NCBI GenBank assembly: GCA_030248215.1
Contig: JASANG010001312.1
Location: 46,352 to 110,351, forward strand
Source: Enoplolaimus lenunculus
Lineage: Eukaryota; Nematoda; Enoplea; Enoplida; Thoracostomopsidae
Length of the DNA: 64,000 nucleotides
Direction of reading: 5' to 3'
Below the pieces are notes generated by a model. The model was not told the origin of the DNA. It worked only from the letters and a program-made list of their open reading frames with translations, and ran no database searches. Positions 45,049 to 56,912 of this stretch are shown here, one piece after another (the stretch's first letter is position 1; every line of letters starts with the position of its first letter). Both the position numbers and the translations under genes were made by a program.

Positions 45049-45448
45049 CCGAATAACAGATTTCTCGATTTGTCGTGCGGAGATGTAGTCAATATATAAT
45101 CGAAGCAGCAGTATAGGGACCACAATGGTCAGTTTAAAACCTGGGTGCAGAATTTTAATGCCAAATTAACATGGAAGCTATATACGAAATGTTTTCAAAC
45201 TAGGATAATCAGATGTGAACTGAAAGTCTAAATGCCAACAGATGGACCTTATCTTTGACTATGCGGTAAGTACTTTGTTTGTTTTGAGGACACTGTTATA
45301 TAATATTAGAGGAGTGAACATTTTATACAAAATAAACGTGCAAAATATGCTCGCTGCATCAATTTAAGACCAATTACTTATATAAAAAATACAAATTATT
45401 CCGTATTAAAACCGTGCATTATGCGTAAAATTCGCAAATATAGTTCAC

Positions 45449-46858
45449 TTAAACATTGTTCTCGTTTTCTTCACTATCGTCATTTCCTTGCTTGACTATA
45501 CTGATTTGATTTAGTTCGGTGCCTTCGTTTGATGCTGTTTTGTCATCTTTGCTTGTATCGTTGTAGATTTCTTGCAACAAAGGTTTACTTGCAGGTTCTA
45601 AAGAGGTAGCAGGTGTCAGTATTTTATGCTTCTCAGATGTCGTTGGGTTGAATTTACTTAAATCTGTTGGCGCAAGCTGTTTGATATCGGTTGTATTTCG
45701 TCGAACAACATTCTCTCGCCCTTCCAACAAATTCTGAAGTGTAATGTTACGCCAAAATGTTCTTAAACCAACAACCGATTCATAGCAGTCGCTCAACGTT
45801 TCTGGTAGTACAGTTCCTAACGTTTCAGGAAGAAAAAGTACAACTACGCCTCCTGTTACAGAAAGCAGCCCCATAACGACCATAGGAAACGACTTATTTT
45901 CAGCTGATGCTTCGATGATAAACGGTATCGCTGCTGTGCTCAAATTACCCAAAAATCCGCCAAATCCAGAACCAGTTCCTCTCAGCTGGGTCGGAAAAAG
46001 TTCACCGGCCAACTGGCAAAGTACTGCAAACGAACCAGAGATGCCAAATTTGCTGACGGCGGCCATACAGCCAATAAGATATGGCGAATCATTGGGCACT
46101 TGAGACGTTCCAATGGCAGCAAATCCTCCAAGGATCATTAACAACGACATTATAAGTATGCGACCGAACCGGTCAAGTGCAAAATTAATACAAATCCCTG
46201 CTGGAACCTCCATAACCATGAGTAAAGCAAATAAGAAAAATCGGTTGCCTTCCAAATTTTCAACATTAAACGCGAGCCCTGTATAGACGATTGCATTCGC
46301 AACGTACATAAAAGAAATAACAATGGTTTTGATGCACAAATTTTTACTGCGAAATAAGTCGAGCATTGAAGGTTTTGAATGCGCCACTGCTGTTGCTTGC
46401 ATTGTTGTCGATGCAGATTCTGCCCGGGTTAACATTCGTGCAATAGGTTTTGTAGGCGATCCGCTTTCGGTATTTGTAGCTGAGGTTTTAGCTAAATTTT
46501 TCGTATAATTTGACGTTGAACAAAATAGCATCAATTCGCCTTTTTTGAATGGAACTTTATTTGTGTTTGCTATTTTCTTCACCACCACTCTCAACTGATC
46601 GTGGCGGTTTGTTGTCAATAACCAACGCGGTGATTCGTCCAAAAACGGCCAGTAAATAAAAAATAAAACCATTGGCAGAGTTGAGACAAGCCAAAGTGTA
46701 ATCCAATGAGTACAAAGCCACGCGACAAAACCGACTGTCGCTGCACCGAGCGCAAAAATAATTACCATAACAGAAGTTACTAGAGTTCGTTTTGAAGCTC
46801 CCACGATTTCAAGGCATAAAATGTACGGGAAATTCCAACCTGATATTATCATGGTAGC
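45449..46858 (-). CDS. SLC22 exon 3
   Basis: A large exon of 470 codons holding helices 4 to 12 and the C-tail. It begins ATMIISGWNFPYILCLEIVG after an acceptor TTTTTAG. Motifs are DESPRWLLTTNRHDQL, a Ser/Thr-rich cytosolic loop, LDRFGRILIMSL, GELFPTQLRGTGSG and FLPETLGTVLPETL. The tail is acidic and Asn-rich (...DDSEENENNV). Confidence 0.95.
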   Translation of the reverse strand, partial: ATMIISGWNFPYILCLEIVGASKRTLVTSVMVIIFALGAATVGFVAWLCTHWITLWLVSTLPMVLFFIYWPFLDESPRWLLTTNRHDQLRVVVKKIANTNKVPFKKGELMLFCSTSNYTKNLAKTSATNTESGSPTKPIARMLTRAESASTTMQATAVAHSKPSMLDLFRSKNLCIKTIVISFMYVANAIVYTGLAFNVENLEGNRFFLFALLMVMEVPAGICINFALDRFGRILIMSLLMILGGFAAIGTSQVPNDSPYLIGCMAAVSKFGISGSFAVLCQLAGELFPTQLRGTGSGFGGFLGNLSTAAIPFIIEASAENKSFPMVVMGLLSVTGGVVVLFLPETLGTVLPETLSDCYESVVGLRTFWRNITLQNLLEGRENVVRRNTTDIKQLAPTDLSKFNPTTSEKHKILTPATSLEPASKPLLQEIYNDTSKDDKTASNEGTELNQISIVKQGNDDSEENENNV

Positions 46859-49800
46859 CTAAAAACAAATTATAATTCCGGTATGAATTGTTTATTTATA
46901 CACACTGCACAATTTTTGCACACGGTCAGCTATAAAGCCACATTATTTCATCCGTATAAAACTTTCACACAACATGCAAGGGCAGGTCCAGGGAGATGGA
47001 GGCTGCGCCCCCCACCTGCTGCCCGAGTGTAAATTTTTTTCAGGGCTGAAACTTTTACAATGCAAAGTTTTGTTGCGATATCTCAACATTTCACAGTTGC
47101 AGCACAACTAATTTTTTATGTGCATGAAAATGTTGTAAGCCATGTCGCTGTCTGTGTTTAAACATATAAGCTTATAAGAGCGGATCCAGCAGAAATGGGA
47201 ATGTACCAGCCTATACCGGTGTTCGCTGGTGACAGAAATCAAAAACTAGGGAAAGTTCCGTGTATTGATTTTAAAGAAAACTTTAAATCATTAGTGGCTT
47301 TATGGTCGATTTTGAATTTTTTAAAATTAGTTTTAAATTCATATTTTAATACAGTTGAAAAGTTTTTCAACTGTTCGCAGCTAGTGATATAATCTGCTAA
47401 AATGTTTCTCAATTACACACATCAAGTGATTATGACGTGCATCATGGTGGCACCGATTCCATCTGTTAACTTGCCGAATCCAAATCAGAATCCGAATCCG
47501 AATCATGCATGTTGCAAATTTCAGTAATATCTATATATAAGTTGTTTCAGAATATCAACGCAATGCCAGCCGCATAAGTTTCGAACGTTTAGTGGCCGAC
47601 CTCAATTTTGAGATTTGTGATCTGAAACAAAATTTTTTCAGTAAATATAACAATTTCTTTTAAATTTTTATTGTAAACAGCTGTTTATTAAAAAAAAGAG
47701 CATTAACCGCGATTGAAAACTGAACTTTCAATTTTTTTGTTACATGTACTTTTAATAACAAACTGTTGCCCTAAGCAGTCATGACCTACTTTTAAGATAT
47801 CATAGAGTTGCAGCAGACCTGAGAGTGGCGCATCGATTTACGATTAAAGTCAGAGCACGAGCTTGCATGCCTCAATCTAGAATTGAATGTTCAGCCATTT
47901 CAATTGCGTTCTCAGATTAAGTTAGTTTTGACATACCTGCAATGACCTCAGTATCACCACCATTATTGGATGAGGAGAAGCTGCAATAAGCGCACCAGGT
48001 AATACACACACAATAACAGCAACAAAAAAGCCAGGTTTACGTCCGAAACTATCTTGTATTAATGCAAAAATCAACGTTCCGATTGCCGTGGATACATTTG
48101 AACAAAAATGAATGACAGTGTGCCAGTAGGACCGGTGACACACTAAGTTGTATTGTGTGACCATTGTTTCGACGTATTCTGATTTGTCATACTCCCACGA
48201 AACACACTGATAATTTGTGCTGAAATAAACATAATTGGTATATTTGACTACCTGGTAGAAATATGAAACTACTTCAAGTTTAAAGGATTCGACAAGAATA
48301 AACAGAGTAGGTTTAGATTTAAGACCATACTTTTTGCTTACTCTTAGGCTAAGGTTTACGCTTTTTTCGACGCTTACGCTTTTGGTTTAAGAATATGTTT
48401 AATTTACAGTTTACGGACCTTAAAGTAACATTGGTTTTGTGGCTGACCTCGTCCTATCCAATCATTCGCATATATGAAAACTTTTGTCGGCTGCACATAT
48501 TTTAACATTTTTTCCGGTGCACATCTTGCAACCACGCTGATTAGTATCAATTAAAACTAAATTGATAACTGTGAGAAATAGAGTTAAATTGGCTTGAGTT
48601 GAATTGGTTTGGAATTTAACCATATATAGCAGATTATATTCGCAAGCTTAGGTTTTACCCGTTTATAGCGATTCTTCAAGGACCGCGTAACTGTTTCTAA
48701 ACTTTGCCATATTTTGTCGAAGCCAACATTTGAATGAGACAATGTGCGTAAACATAATCTAAGCTTTACATAGTCCGCCATTTCGCAGAAGCTCAGTTTA
48801 AAGGGTGTTCGTATGTTTCGCCCATGCGTAGAACATGGGCTTCCCGTCTCCGAGGTGTAAAATCTATTAAAGTCTATGACTCGAGTGCAGCACAAGCACT
48901 GTTATTCAGCATGCTAGATTTTTCCTGCTTTGATAGAAAAAGATAACAACAAGCATAGATTTTGTTTGCAAAACGAGGAAAGTCCAAAAATGTAAAATTC
49001 ATGCTTCCGTTTCCCCCGGTTTGGTACCAAAGATTTGAGGCGTGTGTTTTGTTGAAAACGAGTATAGTGGAAAAATCAAATATCTAGGTTTTTCTCGGTT
49101 TGGCAGAAAATTCAGAAGTGTAGGTATTGTGTGGAAAATAAGAGGAAAAATACAACTCCAATCGCATAGAAAAATGTTTTGGTTGTGATACCAGAAAAAC
49201 TGGCGCCTACATAAATTTCTTTTAATTTCAAAGGACCTTTGCAGTATGGTAAGTTTTTGTCCCCAAACAAACCCTCACACCGACCGGTTTATTATTGGAA
49301 CAGCTAAACCATCGCGGGAGAAATCTAAACATAATTTTTTCATTTTTCCTGTTTTCCAAATAGCGACCAAATCTTCCGATGTTTCAGGCCAAACCAGTAA
49401 AGGCCTAGACTTTGGAATTTTCCAGTTTTCACGCATCTAAAGAAAACATCTAAAGCTAATGCCTGGGATTTACCCTGTAAAACCTGGGAAAACCTATGCC
49501 TTTGAACTTTACACATTCCTCTACCAAGCCGGTGAAACCAAAACGTTTGAATTTTACATCTTTCCCGTTTTCCGTACTTCATCTACAACACTTCCAACCT
49601 TTCCTAGCAAACTAATAGAAAACATACTGGTGTGAATTTTCCACTTTTCCTTTTTTCCGTCTGCAAAACTCAAGGAACACATAAGTGTCAATTTTTTCAA
49701 ACCCTACCAACGCGCACCATCCCACACCTGCCAGGAAGATAAAATCTAACTAGACATCTAGGTTTTTCGCTTTTTCTTTTTCCAAACAAAACCTATGTTC

Positions 49801-50251
49801 TGATTTTCGCTATCAAACCAGCGAACAGTGAATACCTGGACTGACAAGGCTATGGATTTTCCACCTTACAAAACTAGAAGCCCCTGCGCAAACAGTTACG
49901 AAAGATTCTAACAATTTCACTCAATTCAGCAAAAGCTATAACTGACGCATTTTTTCAAACATTTTTCACTTACGTATTTTCGCTTTCTGCAACAGCTACA
50001 GTGCAGTTATCTTCAGACATTGTGAAACTCTCGCCAGATGGCATAACATTATGGTTAATTTGAATTGTCACATTATCTTTAACGAACGATGTACATCGAA
50101 ACCATTTTGGTGTATATGTGGCGAATATAAGACTGTACATTGTGTACTGGAACAAGCAACTAACAGCGATCAGAAGTAGGAAAAATCTCAACTGTTGATA
50201 CCGACCAAATTCTCCAATACGACGTAGCACCCGATCAAAATCAAGTGCCAT
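45449..50251 (-). CDS. SLC22-family organic ion transporter, 3 exons
   Basis: A major facilitator superfamily carrier of the plasma membrane; SLC22 members move organic cations, anions or carnitine, and the substrate cannot be told from sequence alone. The exons on the minus strand are 50251-49974, 48219-47937 and 46858-45449, with phases 2 and 0, for 656 residues. The order of motifs is typical: a short cytosolic start with the first membrane helix, a large extracellular loop with Cys residues and N-glycosylation sites, then YDKSEYVETMVTQYNLVC, the DSFGRKPG loop, the ESPRWLL motif after helix 6, DRFGR after helix 8, and PETLG after helix 12. The C-terminal tail of about 110 residues is longer than usual and has no membrane segment. 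The introns hold a MITE fragment and a fold-back array. Confidence 0.93.
46975..47185. mobile_element. hAT-like MITE remnant in SLC22 intron 2
   Basis: The left side has agggcaggtccagggagatgg with a C-rich run (gctgcgccccccacc) as in GGCGGATCCAGG-type hAT MITEs. At 47181-47195 the half-terminus gagcggatccagcag occurs. The ends do not match cleanly. Confidence 0.3.
47470..47508. repeat. GAATCC-type short tandem tract
   Basis: Imperfect repeats of cgaatcc / cagaatcc in SLC22 intron 2. Confidence 0.5.
47937..48219 (-). CDS. SLC22 exon 2
   Basis: Encodes TTNYQCVSWEYDKSEYVETM and then TQYNLVC, helix 2, and the FGRKPGFFVAVIV loop and helix 3, ending ILRSLQ. The acceptor is TATTTCAG and the donor CAG then GTATGT. 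Confidence 0.94.
48820..49888. repeat. Fold-back array of the GGAAAATTCAAA family in SLC22 intron 1
   Basis: The left end has GCCCATGCGTAGAACATGGGC and ggcttcccgtctccgaggtgtaaaatc. The right end, reversed, gives gggcttctagttttgtaaggtgg. Between them are diverged units of about 55-60 bp. The left part (48940-49200) has them as gtggaaaaatc / tttttctcggtttggcagaaaat, and the right part (49340-49870) has them reverse-complemented (aattttccagttttc, aaaccggtgaaacc). The whole thus folds back on itself. Non-coding. Confidence 0.55.
49974..50251 (-). CDS. SLC22 exon 1
   Basis: Starts MALDFDRVLRRIGEFGRYQQ, the usual SLC22 start (MxFDxxLxxxGxFGxYQ), then helix 1 and most of the extracellular loop, with NVT and NCT as possible glycosylation sites. 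The donor is AATAC then GTAAGT. Confidence 0.94.
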
Positions 50252-51390
50252 ATTTTACCGATGTGGTAGTTGGTTGCAGGGAATATTTTGTTGTCAGTGA
50301 AATGAAGAGCAATCGGATCTGTGTGCTACTTTTAATAAATAATATTTATGGGTTATGATAGTACAGTTTACAGTAAAAAAATTCACTCAATACGAAACGT
50401 ACACAATTGTAGCGCAAGCGGAGATCTCATTTGAATTTTATAGCAGTACAGAAAATCACTCTGCGGCTCAGGTTTAAGTTGTGAAGAAATAAATGTCAAT
50501 CTCAATGTGCGTTGATTTTAAATGTCGAATTTTTATGCGTTGGCAGCTGTTTTTAAGAAGATATAAAGTAGAATAAAATTTTATGTTTAGCACCGGGAAA
50601 TGTAAGTATCTAATTATAAACCACTGAATGGCATTGGCTAGTGCCATTCATTTGTTTAATGTTTTCAGCTTAAAAATTTAATAAAAATATATTTCTGCTA
50701 GTTTCGCTAGAATATTAAATCAATGACACGATTCGCCTTGGCGTTGCGTTTTGTCTATATCCATCGCGTTTGGCAGGAAAATGAAAATTTCAAAATCTGC
50801 ACTTTTAAAGTGAAAAATGTTCATTTACGCAGGTGATTTAGAATCAACGTTGGTGAGCGTCAAAAAGCGGCCTATAGTGTAGAACCAATGCTCAATACTC
50901 ATTCGTGCGACATGTGCCATTCGCGAATCTCAGCAGTAAGTTGCATATTGTTTTCAACGAATTTCCGTTCTCCTAAATACAAATGTTGCACTAAGACCTT
51001 ATCAGAAGTGCCAAAACGTTTATAGCGTAAACCCTTCAAAAAGAACAGCAACAACATATTGCAAGCGTCTGAACAGGCCAAATTCAGTTAATTTTTTGCA
51101 GCTAAAGCTTTTAGTAAATAAACCATCATTGATCACACTGACGGATCTAAGAATCGATGGGAAATGAATATATCACCCCTATCAGAAGTGTCACGCAAAC
51201 CATTTCTGATATTATTATTCGCTGAAGTGTTGAAACCAACCAATTAGACTACAATTTACGTTTACTTTCTGATTTTAGAAAGAACTCTGAGGAATACTGC
51301 GTGAACTTCTAAAACATGATTAGAAAATCAAGGCTGGTGTCACGCAAAAACTATCCCCTCGTAAAAGTTGTCGGGAGTAAAAGATTATAA
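50252..51390. other. 5' flank of SLC22, no gene recognised
   Basis: The SLC22 promoter should lie here. The 60-codon minus-strand frame at 50899-51081 has no recognisable domain. 50580-50700 is rich in A and T. No core promoter motif could be defended. Confidence 0.4.
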
Positions 51391-51399
51391 GCGGACACT

Positions 51400-51620
51400 A
51401 AAACGAGCGGTACAAGACTTCTAATTTAGGGATGGTATGATTTATCATAAGTCCATAAAGGTTGTAACGTGCGGTACTTTCCAAATCGGAGCGCGACGAA
51501 ATCATTAAAAGTGCAATCGACAATCGTGGTCATCTTGGTGTTACTAAAGTTATAAAGTATATCTCAGAGGCTTGCTACTGGATGCATGATGAGTAGGTCC
51601 ACGTCTCGCATCCTGGTAAC
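51400..51620 (+). mobile_element. Integrase zinc-binding-like fossil fragment
   Basis: Plus-strand translation shows short stretches (RDGMIYHK, and further on SERDEII and GHLGVTKVIKYISEACYW) like the H2C2 zinc-binding region in front of DDE integrases of Ty3/Gypsy elements and of Ginger-type transposons. It is short and broken, with no flanking repeats recognised. It sits just outside the visible limit of the large inverted repeat. Confidence 0.4.
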
Positions 51621-52629
51621 AAACTGTATGAGTGTAAAAACATTCATCTGTTTGGCTAAAACTCATTTAAAATATTTTACTTTTGATGGGGACAGACATT
51701 TTGAAAGTGGACAGTATATTTCGAAAAAACTTTCGGGCATCCATCATGAGCTTCTGATGCGCTTCACAGGGCCGGTATTATCGAGAGTACCTCCCTAAAA
51801 ATGACAAATATGGGGACACAAAAATCAATTTCTATACAAAACTTTGTTTGGAGTTGAAATGGTTCTCTTTAATGATGCATATGTTATAAAACCATGTGTC
51901 TGGGCACAACCAAGAGTTCCAACTGTAATTAAAACACTGTACAAAAACCTTGCGAACAAGAAGGAAGACGTGGTTTTGTTATTTAGTCAAGAAGCAAAAG
52001 TTCTATTTTGAAACCATATTGCGACCCCAATTGATGTGTTTTGAAGGTGCTAGATCGATCCTGAACAAAATTATAGGTTAACTAAAAGTGAAACAAAAAC
52101 AATTCTTTAGCGCTTTTCCAGAATTTTGCACAGACAAATTGCACTTTGATTGTAATGAAGTCAAGCGATGGCGATAGTCTTATTTTGGCTAAAAATTATG
52201 TTGTTGGTTTCCGATTGGTGGGAGACCCAATTGGGTGGAAGCCCTTTAATACGGTGCTGTAAGAATCGGTTGATCCACAATTACAGTGTATTCGAACAGT
52301 TTAACTGTTTTTTAACATTTTGTAGTTTTTTCCATCTTTGCTACTTTTACGCCGCTAATTTGTGATTTTTAAAATTACAAAAATGATATTTTTTCGATAA
52401 TCAGCAATCCATCAAAAAACGAAACAACATTGGTACCATCCCACCTGATGTGTGTGGTTTAAAAATAATTTTTTTTGCAAAAATTAAAGCAGTTCCAAGC
52501 ATAATAAAAGATTATTCAGTATGTGACAGCTGTTTTTGTGATATACAAAATTATAAATTATGCCCGTCATCTTTATACGGTGGATTCAATATCGAAACCT
52601 GGCAGCCCTCGCTAGCATCATATACTTGA

Positions 52630-52887
52630 GTGTATATACAAATATATCACCAACTCATTTTTTCGGCATTTGGCGCGACAAACTGTTTTTACAGAGTTTA
52701 TACAGCAAATAAATTGCAAGAACGTATTTTTGATACAACGACTTGCGAAAATGAACCAAGGTATGCAGCGAAACTTTTTGTATTGCTTTCAACCTATCAC
52801 AAATGTGACAAACCACGTCCCTTCTCTAGTGGAAATCTATCCGAGTGCCTCAGAGTACGTGTAGAGACCTACTATCATGTATTTTAA
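52630..52887 (+). CDS. Conserved 85-codon frame in the left arm (function unknown)
   Basis: Encodes MYIQIYHQLIFSAFGATNCF and continues with a Cys-containing stretch ending YYHVF. The identical frame is on the minus strand of the right arm at 62874-63131. An acceptor-like TTTTTACAG and donor-like CAAG GTATGC lie inside, so a smaller exon is also possible. No domain was recognised. Identity between arms says nothing about selection, because the non-coding DNA around it is just as similar. Confidence 0.2.
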   Translation: MYIQIYHQLIFSAFGATNCFYRVYTANKLQERIFDTTTCENEPRYAAKLFVLLSTYHKCDKPRPFSSGNLSECLRVRVETYYHVF

Positions 52888-55350
52888 CCTACTGAAGATA
52901 ATGTGATAATCTTTCAATCTGACAGTGAGCAATAGTGGATATTGCGCATAAATCGGTAAATATATTAATCTTTTATATTCTGAGTTAGAATTCAAACGGT
53001 TTATGCAAATTGTAGAGTTAATACAACAAGAAATTTAGTCCAAATGTCTACCTTCAACCAGACGCAAAATAAATAATGCGAAAACCTGCTTTATACTGAA
53101 GCATTAACAAACAAATTATTTTAAAAAATTTCGGTCAAAAAAGTTCAAATTTACTTACTGCACAATATATATTATTGCACCATAAGCCAAAAATAAAATC
53201 ACTGGTATAGTTTCTTCGATGCTTCTTGAGCGAGCATTCTGTTGGAATAAAATATTAAAAATCGGCACTCAATCAACATCAACCGCAGCCCGAATGTCAT
53301 CACGGTGTTAAAAACCTGCATTTTTGCCACCTACGGAGCAATATGTAATATTGAATTTTATAATTTAATTTTAACTTCCAAACAATGCTTTTTTTATAAA
53401 AATATAATGTAATGATCAAATCTGGTTGACTCGGTTAATGTTAGGAAATGTACTCTTAAATCAGGCTAGATAGAACGTTCTCTGCAACAGCTAATAGGCT
53501 TTGTTTTTAAGTCGGAAAACTTTTTTTAGACAAAACGAAATACATAAACGCATTAGTTGATTTTCTAAATTGATCTGTTATGAAAAGTAGTGTCTACTAG
53601 CAGCCGTAGTTGCATCAATGTGCAACTTAGGCATTCGTTAACTAATCTACGCTTTAGTGTTGCAGAATTAGACATCAGAATTTAATGCGTAATAATTCTT
53701 TTGTACAACGTTGTGAAATATATAATGTGATACGCAATGTTAATTTGCGCTGGAACGGTGCCCAAAATACGTATGTGCGGAGTTCCAGCTTTAATATATA
53801 GATTAAGGCACGTTTTCAAATCTAGGAAACGTTTTAAACATACTACAGCATGACAAATCTAAGCGTCTAAGCATGGAGCATTTTTCACGATTTTTTGTAA
53901 ATGATCAGCAGTGTTAACCAGTAAAGTTGATTCCGGTCTACGGTCAAGTTGTCGTTTTTCTGTGATGCAAGAAAAAGAAACATCTCATTATGAAAGCAGT
54001 TAGAAGCAATCATATCTCTGCTTAAAAACTTTGAACTCTAAACAAGATTTCAGAGGGAATTTAAAATATTTACACTGACTATTACAAAAGTCTGGTGTAT
54101 TTTGTAGCATAATAGCTGCGTTCATTGCAATCCAAATATTGTATATATCCAAACGTACCCACGTCAAACTGTGTTAGCATTGCCGTTTTTGCATATGGAC
54201 AACATTGCTTTGTAAAATCCTCCAAAGCAAAGTTTCTAACAAAAATTACACCACTGTAAAATTTTGCAGGTAAGTTATGCGAAGTAACAAAAGGTAATTT
54301 GCGTCACGCTATTCGCTCGTACCGATACCATTAGTAATGTTGTTAAATTGCGCTCATACAAAACACTAACATGCGTAAAGTTGCACAGATCCAAAACAAC
54401 CATAAGGTTGAAGCCTGGCCTTGCGAGCCCGTCTGTGCGTTTACCATAAGGACACCCAAACGATTTACTGATTTGACGCTAATTTTTGTGATATTAACTA
54501 AAAACCGAAATCATCCTTGGACGCAATGGCAAACTGAAATTTTATAAAAAGTAACGTTGAAAAGGTTCACAATTTGTTAACGGTACGCCAACCAATGCAG
54601 CGTTAATGAAAAACAAAATTAATTTTGGTTCGTTTTGTGCCACACGAGGGTTAATATTACTTTGCCAGTTAATTATATGTTAAAATAAAGCTTTAATTAA
54701 ATTTCACAATATTAGTTCTCGTTAACAGGTTGATGCTCGTTCGCTATTTGGCCGAATTATACCTCTGCTGAATAGATATGTTTAAAATTATGTTTTTAGC
54801 GTATAATCTCATGCTTGACAGATGTTGTACAGATTTTGATTCCGACCACTGCCCCGTGGATTTAACAGAATATTTTGGAATACGGGCTAGAAACACACTT
54901 AGTGGATTTGTGAGCGAGCGGCTGCATAGGAAATTTTGCGAAAAACACTCGGGATCCTTAAAGAACCCTGAGTAGGTGACCTTCGGCGGCGGTGCTTGAA
55001 TCCGGTACGTTCTGAGCTGAAATAATGCACTCTTTGAAGGTTCGGTTCGGGGAAGGTTGGCAATCCCCGTGGAAGTACAGATTCTGAAGATGATAGAATT
55101 TGTACAAACTTGTGCATAGCTTATGCTAAGTTACACATTGCAGCGTAATGTTTGGGATAGTACTTGCCGCTGTGTAGTAATACAGCAGCATTATCTTAAA
55201 ATTGTTAATCCTGGTTAGTTTTCGATTAATTTCGGTGAAACTTCGCACAATTCAAACGGGGTAACTAATTTTCACAAGTTTCTAAATTGTATAAGGCTAC
55301 GCCTTATCGGCTACAGTTCGTAGTTGTCTCAATTATTATTAGTTAATTTT

Positions 55351-55748
55351 CAGGGTGTAACCGGATATCCGTTTCCGTGTCCGGTAAAATCGGTGCTCGT
55401 TTTCGTTTTCGTTATAGAAATAATTAAAATTCTGTTGTTTTTACGTTCATACGTTCAAAATTAGTTACAATCAGTTATACATCTCAAAATGTTTCGTTGC
55501 AGATATGCTGCTATTGTTCGAAATGAAAAAATTACAAAATTTATCCAAGATTTTCAAAATTTCGACGCATCCGCTATTTTTCTTTAAAATTTAAGAAAGC
55601 TCACTGAATATTTGCTCGCGTCAGTTGTATTGGCAGAATAGTCAAAAATCTTTGAAGGTTTTCTACTTCATTACCCGTTTTCCGTTTCCGTTATTTTGAT
55701 TACTATTCGTATCCGTTTCCGTTGTTTTTACTATCCGTTTACACCGTG
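55351..55748. mobile_element. hAT-like MITE in the left arm, with target duplication
   Basis: The ends are CAGGGTGTAACCGGATATCC and, reversed from the right, CACGGTGTAAACGGATAG. The flanking 8-mers are ttaatttt and ctaatttt, matching 7 of 8. The mirrored copy is at 60013-60410 with the same flanks, so the insertion came before the inverted duplication. Confidence 0.7.
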
Positions 55749-56912
55749 CTAATTTTGTGTTACTTTCAGAAAACTGAATACAAAATAGGTCTTTTAGCAA
55801 ATTCAAGTATGTTCGAACTCGCACTGTTTTGTCGAATATAATTTCAAAACACTTTCCTGAACTGACCTCAGTTTCAGGCACGTTGCCCTTAGAATTCTTA
55901 TTAGTTTTACGAAGTCCTAGCCAAATATTTTCGCAACTGATAGCATTTTTCCTGAAATTTCAGAAATATCTGTTACCTTTTTGTTTTATTATTGCCTTTT
56001 GGAATATTTATGCTAGAGATAGCTACACATTAGCGTGCGAGGGCAACGCTTGAAATCAATAAAATAAATAAAATGAACATGTACGATATTTTTCTATTCT
56101 GTTATACAATTCCCAGTGAACTCATAAACTTAACTGATATTGAAAATACATTGTAAAACAATTCAGTTTAAAATATTCAAGTCATGTCTTTAGTTTCTGG
56201 CTAGACCAGGACAAATATAAGACAGTCAAAATGCGTTTGTGTTCATCGACCAGCTCAAGTTTATAATAGTATGCTCATACGTTTTTCATTAAAAGCACAA
56301 ACAACAGCATTTGCGTTTCTAAAGCAAAATAAATGTCTGAATGTTTATATGTTGTCACAGTAAAATGCATTATCATTGAACATTTCTACTGTTGAGTGTT
56401 GATATCATATAATTGATGGCTTTTCAATGTATATATGCGGTATTTAGTTTCCAATTTAGGCGCTTATTAAGGAGTAGAAGGATATTAAGGGTGTAAACAT
56501 TATATCCGTTTTCTGTTCTGGCCCATGCATAGAACGAGGCTTCCATTTCTAAGGGTAAATCCATTCCCCGCAGTGGCGCACACCACCTATTTGCAGCTAC
56601 TTTTCCGCAATTTAATATTGCAAATCACAAGCATAGGGTTTCTTTGGAAATAGGAAATTGAAACATTCAAAAGGCTAAGTGTGCAGCGATTTTGTGAAGA
56701 AATACAAATGTAGCTTACGTTTGTATAAAACGGGAAAGTGGAAAATAACAGCCAAGTTTTCCCGGTTTGTTTGAGAAATCTTAAGTGCAGCTATTTCCGT
56801 TGTTGTGGGAAACATCGAACGTGTATGAGATTTTACGTTCCGTATGAGCCTGGCGCTTGGGACCGGTATTCTTCCGGTCCCTTGATTTGCGGGGTTTTAG
56901 GGGGCGCAGCCC

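Larger units (their letters stand above)
37732..45448. other. Gene-poor region between PIGV and SLC22
   Basis: No host exon was recognised. The region holds the GC-richer island at 39.8-41.4 kb, the split MITE at 42342-43139, a GGAAAATTCAAA-family stretch at 44.28-44.69 kb and a small fold-back element at 44692-45048. 37.7-39.8 kb and 43.2-44.2 kb show nothing identifiable. Short open frames there lack domains and splice context. Confidence 0.4.
51761..56912. repeat. Left arm of a giant inverted repeat
   Basis: It pairs in reverse complement with 58790-64000. Between 52630 and 55748 paired positions always add up to 115761 (for example 52630 with 63131, 54778 with 60983, 55351 with 60410), so there is no net insertion or deletion over about 3.1 kb, and identity is very high. 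Toward 51.76 kb the arms differ by clustered substitutions. From 55.75 to 56.91 kb the left arm lacks about 59 single bases relative to the right. The arm may extend left of 51761, because its partner runs off the window. Confidence 0.9.
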
